Shown here: positions 1 to 6,034 of the stretch, piece after piece
Numbering within the stretch: position 1 is the stretch's first letter
Layout of the letters: each line of letters begins with the position of its first letter
Assembly (NCBI GenBank): GCA_937892025.1
Contig: CALAVA010000170.1
Coordinates: 1 to 6,044 of the forward strand
DNA: 6,044 nt
Reading direction: 5' to 3'
Source of the DNA: an uncultured Bacteroidales bacterium
Lineage (GTDB): Bacteria > Bacteroidota > Bacteroidia > Bacteroidales > WCHB1-69
The notes under the pieces: generated by a model
Databases searched by the model: none
Told to the model about the DNA's origin: nothing
The model's input: the letters and a program-made list of their open reading frames with translations, nothing else
Translations under genes and position numbers: made by a program

Positions 1-2
1 TT

Positions 3-104
3 TTTGCTCGTATTATCAGCAAAATCAGCGCTTTGACCGTCCTACAATATATCAACTTTATCAATAACAAACCAATTGGAAGAATTAAATATGCGCTGGT
101 CTAA
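3..104 (+). CDS. Transposase, C-terminal fragment (33 codons, 5'-truncated by window edge)
   Basis: This is the open reading frame running in from the left edge and stopping at TAA 102-104. The visible tail includes ARIISKISALTVLQY, then INNKPIGRIKYALV at the very end. Its basic and hydrophobic composition resembles the C-termini of IS982-type DDE transposases in Bacteroidetes. That resemblance is from memory, not from a search. The catalytic DDE residues would lie upstream and are not visible, so activity cannot be judged. The stop codon lies inside the presumed right inverted repeat (101-118), a compact arrangement usual in small insertion sequences. The other two forward frames are shorter and stop at 36 and 67, which also favours this frame. 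Confidence 0.62.
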   Translation, partial: FARIISKISALTVLQYINFINNKPIGRIKYALV

Positions 105-118
105 TTCCGCCAACGGGT
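101..118. repeat. Presumed right terminal inverted repeat of the IS
   Basis: The + strand reads ctaattccgccaacgggt, so the outer tip read inward on the minus strand is ACCCGTTGGCGGAATTAG. It overlaps the transposase stop codon and is followed at once by an AT-only stretch, consistent with an IS-to-target junction. Only one copy is in the window, so its status as a terminal repeat is inferred from position and the ACCC tip. Confidence 0.5.
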
Positions 119-144
119 TATATATATTTAAAAGATTAGGATTG

Positions 145-171
145 CGGCTGTCATATTATGGCAGCCGTTTT
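145..171 (+). terminator. Stem-loop terminator between IS and operon
   Basis: Bases 145-167 form a 10-bp hairpin (cggctgtcat pairing with atggcagccg, one G-U pair, 3-nt loop), followed by TTTT at 168-171. The stem is GC-rich at its base and the T-run is on the + side, so it should end transcripts arriving from the left. The T-run is short, so it may be a modest terminator. It is positioned to shield the downstream operon from transposase read-through. It may originally have served a gene to the left that is now separated from it by the IS. Confidence 0.6.
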
Positions 172-216
172 GGCTTGCAAAATTCTCATTTCTCATCCTC
201 TGCCGTTATAGAAAAA

Positions 217-231
217 GACCATAGAATGGTC
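217..231. promoter_or_regulatory. Perfect palindrome upstream of the operon promoter (candidate operator)
   Basis: The sequence GACCATAGAATGGTC consists of two 6-nt arms in perfect inverted symmetry around AGA. Its right arm falls where the -33 element would be expected for the -7 box at 252-259. A dimeric regulator binding here could block or replace -33 contacts. It could also be a short chance hairpin; there is no second copy in the window to compare with. Confidence 0.35.
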
Positions 232-238
232 AGTATTC

Positions 239-259
239 AAAAAAAAAATTGTATCTTTG
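239..259 (+). promoter_or_regulatory. Bacteroidetes-type promoter with -7 box TATCTTTG
   Basis: TATCTTTG at 252-259 matches the Bacteroidetes -7 consensus TAnnTTTG exactly. Transcription would be expected to begin around 265, leaving a leader of roughly 28 nt before the ATG at 293. A run of ten A residues (239-248) sits just upstream and may bend or ease opening of the DNA. No good -33 TTTG is present at the expected distance (about 225-231), where the palindrome lies instead, which hints that the promoter may need an activator or be weak. No comparable box was found at the downstream gene junctions. Confidence 0.6.
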
Positions 260-292
260 CATATATTTTTAGAAAGTTAAGCAAAAATAGAA

Positions 293-1096
293 ATGGCACC
301 ACAGAGAGTATTATTTGTAAATCAAGAAATTACCCCCTATTTAGAAGCGTCTTATATGTCTATTATTGGGCGATATTTACCTCAAAGCATTCAAGAGAAA
401 GGCATAGATATTCGCACTTTTCTTCCTCGTTATGGATTGATAAATGAGCGGAGAAATCAATTGCATGAGGTTATCAGATTGTCAGGGCAAAATATTATCA
501 TCAATGATAATGATCACCCCTTGACAGTAAAAGTCGCTTCTATACAATCCATTAGGATGCAAACTTATTTTATAGATAGTTTGGAGTTTTTTCATAGAAA
601 ATTTATTCTTTTTGACCAAAAGGGTAAGTTTTTTTCAGACAATGATGAGCGGGCTATTTTTTATGCACGTGGTGTGTTGGAAACGGTAAAAAATTTAGGC
701 TGGAGTCCAGATGTAATTCATTGTCATGGTTGGATTTCATGCTTGGTGCCTTTGTTTATAAGACAATTATATTATGAAAATCCTCTTTTTTCCAATGCAA
801 AAATAGTTTTTTCCATATATAACGATAACTTTTCGGGTAATTTAAATCGCTCTTTTGGTACAAAATTGAAGGCTTGTGGCATTTCTCCCAAAGAGGTTTT
901 AAAATATCGTCCATCTAATTATTTTACTACCATAGAGCGTGCTGTTGAATATTCTGATGCGGTTGTTATTTCAGAAAATTCAGTGGGGGACGATATTGTC
1001 CAAATGGTAGAAAAATCGTCAAAACCTTATTTTACTCATAAAGAAGAGCATTATTCAGAGGATTATTTGGCTCTATATTCTCAAATTATGGATTGA
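293..1096 (+). CDS. Glycogen synthase-like protein, N-terminal (GT5) domain only
   Basis: This 267-residue protein matches only the N-terminal Rossmann half of glycogen/starch synthases. Visible family landmarks are VLFVNQEITPY (6-16), IRTFLPRYG (40-48), YFID (92-95), DNDERAIFYARGVLE (116-130) and SPDVIHCHGW (138-147), and a late SDAVVISENS that corresponds to the usual TVSP region. Authentic GlgA is about 470-490 residues. It carries the ADP-glucose-binding KTGGL near the N-terminus, reads HAHDW where this protein has HCHGW, and has a second GT-B domain with the catalytic glutamates. Here KTGGL is replaced by residues around LEASYMS and the second domain is absent. As I recall, such short homologues are widespread in Bacteroidales next to DUF4270 genes and glmS, so this is a family form rather than a fresh truncation. 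Catalysis is unlikely and the true role is unknown; cytoplasmic, as no signal peptide is seen. It is the first gene of the operon. The ATG at 293 is preceded by an A-rich leader without Shine-Dalgarno. Confidence 0.88.
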   Translation: MAPQRVLFVNQEITPYLEASYMSIIGRYLPQSIQEKGIDIRTFLPRYGLINERRNQLHEVIRLSGQNIIINDNDHPLTVKVASIQSIRMQTYFIDSLEFFHRKFILFDQKGKFFSDNDERAIFYARGVLETVKNLGWSPDVIHCHGWISCLVPLFIRQLYYENPLFSNAKIVFSIYNDNFSGNLNRSFGTKLKACGISPKEVLKYRPSNYFTTIERAVEYSDAVVISENSVGDDIVQMVEKSSKPYFTHKEEHYSEDYLALYSQIMD

Positions 1097-1107
1097 TAAG
1101 CCCAAAG

Positions 1108-2442
1108 ATGATGAAACTACTGACAAAATATGGTATATTATTACTGATATTAGCTTCGGTTGTTCTAACTGCTTGCAAAAAGGAATCGAATGATGTCGGT
1201 ATAGGTCTTCAACCTAAAGATGAATTGTTAAATGCTATGTATTTTGATACAACAACTATCGTGGCTTATTCCAAATTGCATAATGATAGTGTGGTTGTGT
1301 CAAGTATGGTTGCCAATGTCTTGGGCTGTGTTACAGATCCCGTGTTTGGACATTTGGAAACTGGTGTTTATACACAATTTTGGTTAGAGTCTTATGGGGC
1401 AGATTTTGGAGCCAATCCGCAAACAGATTCCTTGATTTTAACAATAACATACGCACTTTCTTATGGCGATACCCTCAACGGATTTAAAATAGGCGTTTAT
1501 GAATTGACAGAAGATATGGATAGAACACAAACCTATTATATAAGGAAGACTTTTGCTGTAGATAATAATAATTTATTGGTTTCTCCTAATGATTATCTTT
1601 ATCCAACACCTTCTGTTTTTTCGGATAGTTCGTCTCTTAATGCTGTGTTTAGAATTCGCTTGAAACCTTCTTTTGGAGATAATAAATTTTTGGCAAAATC
1701 GGGTGGTGCGGAATACCAATCCTCACAAGCTTTTTTGAATTATTTTAAAGGCTTATATATTGTAGCCGAAGACATGGAAGGTAATGGTTCGGCAGTAACG
1801 ATTAGTTTGCTTAATTCTCGTTCCCGATTGACACTCTATTATCATAATGATAATGGAAATTATTCATACACCTTTCCTATAAATGATTCTACTGCACGTG
1901 TTTCTACTATCAATCATTTTGATTATCAAAATTGTAATGCAGATTTGGCTGCCCAATTGAATGGAGTGTATGATAAAACTAATGAGAGATTGTTTGTTCA
2001 ATCGGTTTATGGTATCAAAACTATATTGAATTTTCCTTATTTGAAAGAAACTTTTGCGAACAAGAAAGTTGTGATTCATAAGGCCGAATTGGTGGTGTGT
2101 AGATACAATGATTTGGATACGAACAAATATGCACATCCAACAGCATTAACCTGCAATTATTACAACCAAGAAACATCTACTTATTATTCTGTTGCAGATG
2201 CCTTGTTGGGCAGTGAATATTTTGGAGGAACATTTAATGTTTCCGCAGATGAATATAGAATAAATTTAACCAAACATATACAATATTTGATAGATGGCTC
2301 TGGAGTAGATGTTGATTTGAATTTGATACCTACTGTGGTGGGTTCTCGTTTGTCGGCGGTTTCGTTTTATGGAACCAATCCGACAATAGATAAAACAAAA
2401 CGCTTACGTTTGGAAATATATTATTCAGAAATTAAAGATTAA
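1108..2442 (+). CDS. DUF4270-type outer-membrane lipoprotein
   Basis: The protein is 444 residues from the ATG at 1108. It begins with a lipoprotein signal: KLLTKYG, a hydrophobic stretch (ILLLILASVVL) and lipobox LTAC with the acylated cysteine at residue 23, followed by KKES. The mature start has VGIGLQPKDELL, typical of the DUF4270 family as I recall it. The rest is rich in aromatic, Ser, Thr and Asn residues in alternating patterns that suggest beta-sandwich structure, with no further membrane segment. Function is unknown; the expected location is the outer membrane, possibly surface-exposed. An in-frame TTG at 1093 would overlap the preceding stop codon and add five residues. The ATG pair at 1108 and 1111 gives a better signal peptide, so 1108 was chosen, and 1111 is nearly equivalent. 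Expression is probably coupled to the upstream gene, whose stop lies 11 nt away. Family assignment is from motif memory and gene order, not a search. Confidence 0.82.
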   Translation: MMKLLTKYGILLLILASVVLTACKKESNDVGIGLQPKDELLNAMYFDTTTIVAYSKLHNDSVVVSSMVANVLGCVTDPVFGHLETGVYTQFWLESYGADFGANPQTDSLILTITYALSYGDTLNGFKIGVYELTEDMDRTQTYYIRKTFAVDNNNLLVSPNDYLYPTPSVFSDSSSLNAVFRIRLKPSFGDNKFLAKSGGAEYQSSQAFLNYFKGLYIVAEDMEGNGSAVTISLLNSRSRLTLYYHNDNGNYSYTFPINDSTARVSTINHFDYQNCNADLAAQLNGVYDKTNERLFVQSVYGIKTILNFPYLKETFANKKVVIHKAELVVCRYNDLDTNKYAHPTALTCNYYNQETSTYYSVADALLGSEYFGGTFNVSADEYRINLTKHIQYLIDGSGVDVDLNLIPTVVGSRLSAVSFYGTNPTIDKTKRLRLEIYYSEIKD

Positions 2443-2447
2443 AAAAA

Positions 2448-4292
2448 ATGTGTGGAATAGTCGGTTATGTGGGCGATAAAGATGCTTATCCTATTTTGAT
2501 AAAAGGGCTTAAACGCATGGAGTATCGTGGTTATGATAGTGCGGGTGTTGCTTTGTTGCAATCAAATGAAATCAACATCTTTAAATGTAGTGGAAAAGTG
2601 GCAGATTTGGAAGTTCATTGTCAAGATAAGGATATTTCTGGCAAATGTGGAATCGCTCATACTCGTTGGGCAACGCATGGAGAACCTAATGATGTTAATG
2701 CACATCCACATTTTTCTTCAGATAAGAAAATAGCATTGATACACAATGGTATTATTGAAAATCATATCGCCTTGCGACAAGCCTTGCGACAAGAAGGTTA
2801 TGTGTTTGAAAGTGCTACAGATACAGAGGTATTAATTCACTTAATAGAAGATATTCACAAAAAAGAAAATGTTGATTTGGCAGAATCTGTCCGTTTAGCA
2901 TTGACTCAAGTGGTTGGCACTTATGGTATTATTGTTCTTTCTGTTGATGAACCCAATACATTGATAGTGGCAAAAAAAGGTAGCCCTGTGATTATTGGTT
3001 TCGGCAAAGGAGAATATTATGTGGCTTCAGATGCTTCTGCATTGGTTGAATATACCAAAAAAGTGGTCTATCTCAATGATGAGGAAATTGCTGTATTGAC
3101 TAAAGACAATGATTTATTGGTAAAAAACATTCATAATGAGATTATTCCTCATTCTATCCAAAAGTTGCAAATGACTTTGGACCAAATAGAAAAAGGTGGT
3201 TATGAGCATTTTATGCTCAAAGAGATTTATGAACAACCCATTTCTATAGCGGAAAGTATGCGTGGCCGTTTGAATCTCAAAAAAGAAATTGTCGCTTTAG
3301 GGGGTATTACAGAATATGAAGATAAATTATTATCGGCACGGCGAATTATCATTGTTGCTTGTGGAACCTCTTATCATGCTGGTTTGGTGGCAGAACATTT
3401 GTTTGAAGATTTGGTGCGTATTCCTGTAGAAGTAGAATATGCTTCAGAATTTCGTTATAGAAACCCCATTATCTATGAAGACGATGTCGTGATTGCTATT
3501 TCTCAGTCAGGAGAAACGGCAGATACTTTGGCCGCCGTAGAATTGGCAAAAAAGAAAGGGGCTGTAGTTTTGGGTATTTGCAATGTTGTCGGCTCGTCAA
3601 TAGCACGTATGACTCACGCAGGCTCTTATACCCATGCAGGTTTTGAAATTGGTGTGGCTTCAACCAAAGCCTTTACTGCTCAATGTACGGTATTGACATT
3701 GATGGCTTTGTCTTTGGCTATCCGTAAGGGAAAAATACAGAGAAAACAATATGCACAAATGATTGCCGCATTGGAAGATTTGCCTAATAAGGTAAAATAT
3801 GTACTTGATTCAGTGGATAAAACCATTCGAGAGGTGGCTAAGTATATGAAAGATTTTTCCAATGTCTTATATTTGGGACGAAACTACAACTATCCTTTGG
3901 CATTAGAAGGGGCTTTGAAGTTAAAAGAAATATCTTATATTCATGCAGAGGGCTATCCCGCAGCGGAAATGAAACATGGTCCGATTGCCTTGATAGATGA
4001 AAATATGCCCGTAGTGGTTATTGCAACCAAAAAAGGCACTTATAAAAAAATAGTTAGCAATATTGAAGAGGTAAAGGCAAGAAAAGGGAAAATTATTTCT
4101 ATTGTTACCGAAGGAGATGTTGTTGTAAAAGGCTTGTCTGATTTTGTTATAGAAATACCAGAAACAGAAGAAATGTTAGTGCCTATCGTTGCAAGTATTC
4201 CGTTGCAGTTGTTGGCTTATCATGTTGCTGTAATGTGTGGTAAAAACGTGGATAAACCTCGTAATTTAGCAAAATCAGTTACTGTAGAATAA
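2448..4292 (+). CDS. glmS: Glutamine--fructose-6-phosphate aminotransferase (isomerizing), glucosamine-6-phosphate synthase
   Basis: This cytoplasmic enzyme converts fructose-6-phosphate and glutamine to glucosamine-6-phosphate and glutamate, the first step toward UDP-GlcNAc for peptidoglycan and LPS. It is full length at 614 residues (E. coli 609). The N-terminal Ntn glutaminase domain (about 2-225) starts with the nucleophile Cys2 in CGIVGYVG, exposed after Met removal. It carries YRGYDSAGVAL, HTRWATHG (71-78), HNG (99-101) and the DTE at 125-127. The first SIS domain has ACGTSYHAG (304-312) and ISQSGETADT (351-360), and the second has LGRNYNYPLALEGALK (476-491). Isomerase residues correspond to E. 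coli Glu488, His504 and Lys603 at Glu494, His510 and Lys609, and the C-terminal tail LAKSVTVE is intact. The start lies 5 nt after the lipoprotein stop in an A-run (aaaaaaaatg) with no Shine-Dalgarno, implying translational coupling. There is no room for a glmS ribozyme. All catalytic residues are present. Confidence 0.98.
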   Translation: MCGIVGYVGDKDAYPILIKGLKRMEYRGYDSAGVALLQSNEINIFKCSGKVADLEVHCQDKDISGKCGIAHTRWATHGEPNDVNAHPHFSSDKKIALIHNGIIENHIALRQALRQEGYVFESATDTEVLIHLIEDIHKKENVDLAESVRLALTQVVGTYGIIVLSVDEPNTLIVAKKGSPVIIGFGKGEYYVASDASALVEYTKKVVYLNDEEIAVLTKDNDLLVKNIHNEIIPHSIQKLQMTLDQIEKGGYEHFMLKEIYEQPISIAESMRGRLNLKKEIVALGGITEYEDKLLSARRIIIVACGTSYHAGLVAEHLFEDLVRIPVEVEYASEFRYRNPIIYEDDVVIAISQSGETADTLAAVELAKKKGAVVLGICNVVGSSIARMTHAGSYTHAGFEIGVASTKAFTAQCTVLTLMALSLAIRKGKIQRKQYAQMIAALEDLPNKVKYVLDSVDKTIREVAKYMKDFSNVLYLGRNYNYPLALEGALKLKEISYIHAEGYPAAEMKHGPIALIDENMPVVVIATKKGTYKKIVSNIEEVKARKGKIISIVTEGDVVVKGLSDFVIEIPETEEMLVPIVASIPLQLLAYHVAVMCGKNVDKPRNLAKSVTVE

Positions 4293-4302
4293 TCGTATAA
4301 AT

Positions 4303-4986
4303 ATGAAAAAACAAGACATTGTAGCCATTTTGATTGTTTTGGCTTTGTTTTTGCCATTTTTTTTAAGTAAACCATTATTTGAGTTTTATAAATCTGCAAA
4401 TGCAGCATATCCTTATATTCTTGCTTTTTTGAAGTTTGGAATTTTAGCGACTATGGGTGAGATGTTGGCCTCGCGGATTCGGGTAGGCTATTATTGTAAT
4501 GCACAATTTGGTCTTATTCCCAAAGTGGTAATTTGGGGATTTTTGGGCATGTGGATAGCCTTGGCTATGAAAGTTTTTTCTGTCGGTGTGCCTGCTGCTG
4601 TAGAAAAAATTGGTTTTGATGGTCTTACTTCAGCAATGGCAGGCGATTTTTCATGGATGAAATTATGGGGAGCTTTTTGTATTAGTGTAATGATGAATAC
4701 AAGTTTCGCTCCCGTTTTTATGACCTTGCACAAAATTACAGACATGCACATAACTAAATACAATGGACAATTGTCTTGTCTTATAAAACCTCTAAAAATA
4801 GGGGAAAGTTTGGCTAAATTAGATTGGAATGTGCAATGGAATTTTGTTTTTAAGAAAACCATACCTTTATTTTGGATTCCAGCACATACAATAACTTTTA
4901 TCCTTCCGCCTACAGGTCAAGTTCTATTTGCGGCTTTGTTGGGTGGGGCTCTCGGTTTGATTTTGGCAATTGCTGCTAAGAAATAA
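4303..4986 (+). CDS. Conserved polytopic inner-membrane protein, function unknown
   Basis: This 227-residue protein has about six hydrophobic segments: roughly 6-22, 36-52, 73-90, 119-141, 183-200 and 205-224. There is no cleavable signal, and the Lys-rich ends (MKK at the start, AKK at the end) fit an inner-membrane protein with cytoplasmic termini. The most distinctive part is the C-terminal third: DWNVQWNFVFKK (174-185), then IPLFWIPAHTITFILPP, then a small-residue Gly/Ala-rich helix. The order of Trp-Asn-Phe, charged pair, Pro and final hydrophobic helix loosely recalls the Mpv17/PMP22 family, but I cannot confirm this and would not name it so. It starts 10 nt after glmS without a Shine-Dalgarno and is very probably co-transcribed. 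No transporter or enzyme motif was recognised. Codon use looks like that of its neighbours, so there is no sign of recent transfer. Confidence 0.82.
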   Translation: MKKQDIVAILIVLALFLPFFLSKPLFEFYKSANAAYPYILAFLKFGILATMGEMLASRIRVGYYCNAQFGLIPKVVIWGFLGMWIALAMKVFSVGVPAAVEKIGFDGLTSAMAGDFSWMKLWGAFCISVMMNTSFAPVFMTLHKITDMHITKYNGQLSCLIKPLKIGESLAKLDWNVQWNFVFKKTIPLFWIPAHTITFILPPTGQVLFAALLGGALGLILAIAAKK

Positions 4987-5008
4987 ATAATTGTTTAAAT
5001 ATTATTGA

Positions 5009-6034
5009 ATGATAGATAGGACAATCGCTCCACCAATACATGAGTTTGTTTCGTTCCCAACTCTCAATCCTCAAAGATATACATTAGGAAATGGTATAGA
5101 TTGTTTGCTCTTGCCTAATGTACATGTTGCTATGGTTCAAATGATTGTACAAATAAAAGCGGGTGCCTTCTATCAAAATAAATTAGGGGTTTCTAGTGCA
5201 TGTTTGAAAATGTTGAAGGAGGGAACATCTCATTTGTCTTCAGAAAAAATTGCTGAACAATTGGATTATATTGGTTCTTATTTGGTGTGCAATAAGGGTA
5301 AGGATTTTGTGTCTTTACATATTTATTTTCAACCAAAAGCCACAAAACAAGTGATGATTCTTTTGGCAGATTTGTTGAAACAGCCACTTTTCCCACAAGA
5401 GCAATTAGCAATTTATAAGCAAAATCTAAAAAATGAATTAGCTGTAGATTTAGAAAAAACATCATATATCGCCCGTAGTCGTTTTATGAAAAGTGTTTTC
5501 GGGGAGCATCGTTATGGACAAAGTTTGACATTGAATGATATAGAATTTATATCACGCAATGATTTGCTTGATTTTTTTCAACAATATTATCATGCAGGAA
5601 ATATCAAAATATTTGCTGCAGGTCAAATAGACACTGGGTTTGTAGATGAATTGGAAAAATATTTTGGAAATATAGTTCGCAAAACAAATGTAGAATTACC
5701 ACAGACAAATTGTTTCCCAAAAGCGATAAAACAATACGAAGAAAAGCAAGATGCCGTACAATCAAGCCTTTATATCGGAAAAAGATGTGTCAATAAAAAT
5801 CATCAAGATTGGTGCTTGTTTAGTTTGATTTCACTCATTTTAGGAGGCTATTTCGGTTCCCGATTGATGAGAAATATACGAGAAGACAAAGGTTTGGCCT
5901 ATCATATTTATTCTGAACTACATTCATTTTTGCATGATGGTGTATTTTATGTCGCAGCAGATGTAAATAAATCGAAAGTTAAGAAAGCCATTGAAGAAAT
6001 TTATGCTGAAATGAATGATTTGAATGACATATGA
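5009..6034 (+). CDS. M16 family peptidase homologue lacking the zinc site, apparently 3'-truncated
   Basis: The 341 residues follow the M16 (insulinase/processing peptidase) plan. The first alpha-beta domain (about 20-220) has YTLGNGIDCLLLPN and QIKAGAFYQNKLGVSSACLKMLKEGT, and the second domain contains RLMRNIREDKGLAYHIYSEL (285-304), the substrate-binding R/Y region. In active members an HxxEH zinc motif sits before the first GT. Here the corresponding stretch (about 63-69) is SACLKML, so neither histidine nor the glutamate is present. It resembles the non-catalytic subunits that pair with an active M16 partner, and the opening DRTIAPPI is typical of Bacteroidetes forms as I recall. No signal peptide is seen. 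The ATG at 5009 follows the membrane protein by 22 nt. The stop at 6032-6034 comes soon after the helix KKAIEEIYAEMNDL, about 70-80 residues before M16 proteins of this type normally end. It could be a genuine truncation, a frameshift or an error near the sequence edge. Confidence 0.85.
   Translation: MIDRTIAPPIHEFVSFPTLNPQRYTLGNGIDCLLLPNVHVAMVQMIVQIKAGAFYQNKLGVSSACLKMLKEGTSHLSSEKIAEQLDYIGSYLVCNKGKDFVSLHIYFQPKATKQVMILLADLLKQPLFPQEQLAIYKQNLKNELAVDLEKTSYIARSRFMKSVFGEHRYGQSLTLNDIEFISRNDLLDFFQQYYHAGNIKIFAAGQIDTGFVDELEKYFGNIVRKTNVELPQTNCFPKAIKQYEEKQDAVQSSLYIGKRCVNKNHQDWCLFSLISLILGGYFGSRLMRNIREDKGLAYHIYSELHSFLHDGVFYVAADVNKSKVKKAIEEIYAEMNDLNDI

Larger units (their letters stand above)
1..118 (+). 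mobile_element. Right end of an insertion sequence, possibly IS982-like
   Basis: This is the 3' portion of an insertion sequence whose left part lies outside the window. The open frame at the left edge reads like a DDE transposase C-terminus. It ends within a GC-richer 18-nt motif which, read on the minus strand, begins ACCC, as expected for an IS tip. Beyond it the sequence turns abruptly AT-rich (tatatatattta). From memory, the IS982 family has ACC-type ends and transposase tails of this kind, so that family is the best guess. The partner inverted repeat and the target duplication cannot be seen, so the boundary at 118 is inferred. Confidence 0.6.

Noticed and set aside
65..145. Minus-strand open frame that reads through the IS tip toward the left edge
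   Set aside because: It stops at a TAG in about the same place as the forward frame gives a transposase-like tail. It has no plausible start and is simply the antisense of the inverted repeat and transposase end.
76..447. 123-codon + strand open frame spanning the IS junction, promoter region and start of the GlgA-like gene
   Set aside because: It crosses the terminator and promoter and overlaps the well-supported gene at 293 in another frame. Its translation has no recognisable pattern.
1864..2136. Minus-strand open frame of 90 codons inside the lipoprotein gene
   Set aside because: It is antisense to a coherent coding sequence, with Ile/Ser-rich low-information translation and no promoter. 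It is a shadow frame, as are the other minus-strand frames at 3680-3862, 4220-4408, 4491-4862 and 5193-5465.
2443..2447. Possible glmS ribozyme or leader riboswitch upstream of glmS
   Set aside because: Only 5 nt separate the lipoprotein stop from the glmS start, so there is no room. The ribozyme class is also known mainly from Firmicutes.
2769..2792. Perfect tandem 12-nt repeat (gccttgcgacaa twice) within glmS, coding ALRQALRQ
   Set aside because: The reading frame is kept, and the length between the NH of IENH and DTE matches E. coli GlmS, so it is not an insertion. Probably chance codon repetition in an amphipathic helix.
4987..5008. Possible internal promoter before the M16 gene in the AT-rich 22-nt gap
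   Set aside because: No TAnnTTTG match is present in the gap, and low complexity alone is not evidence.
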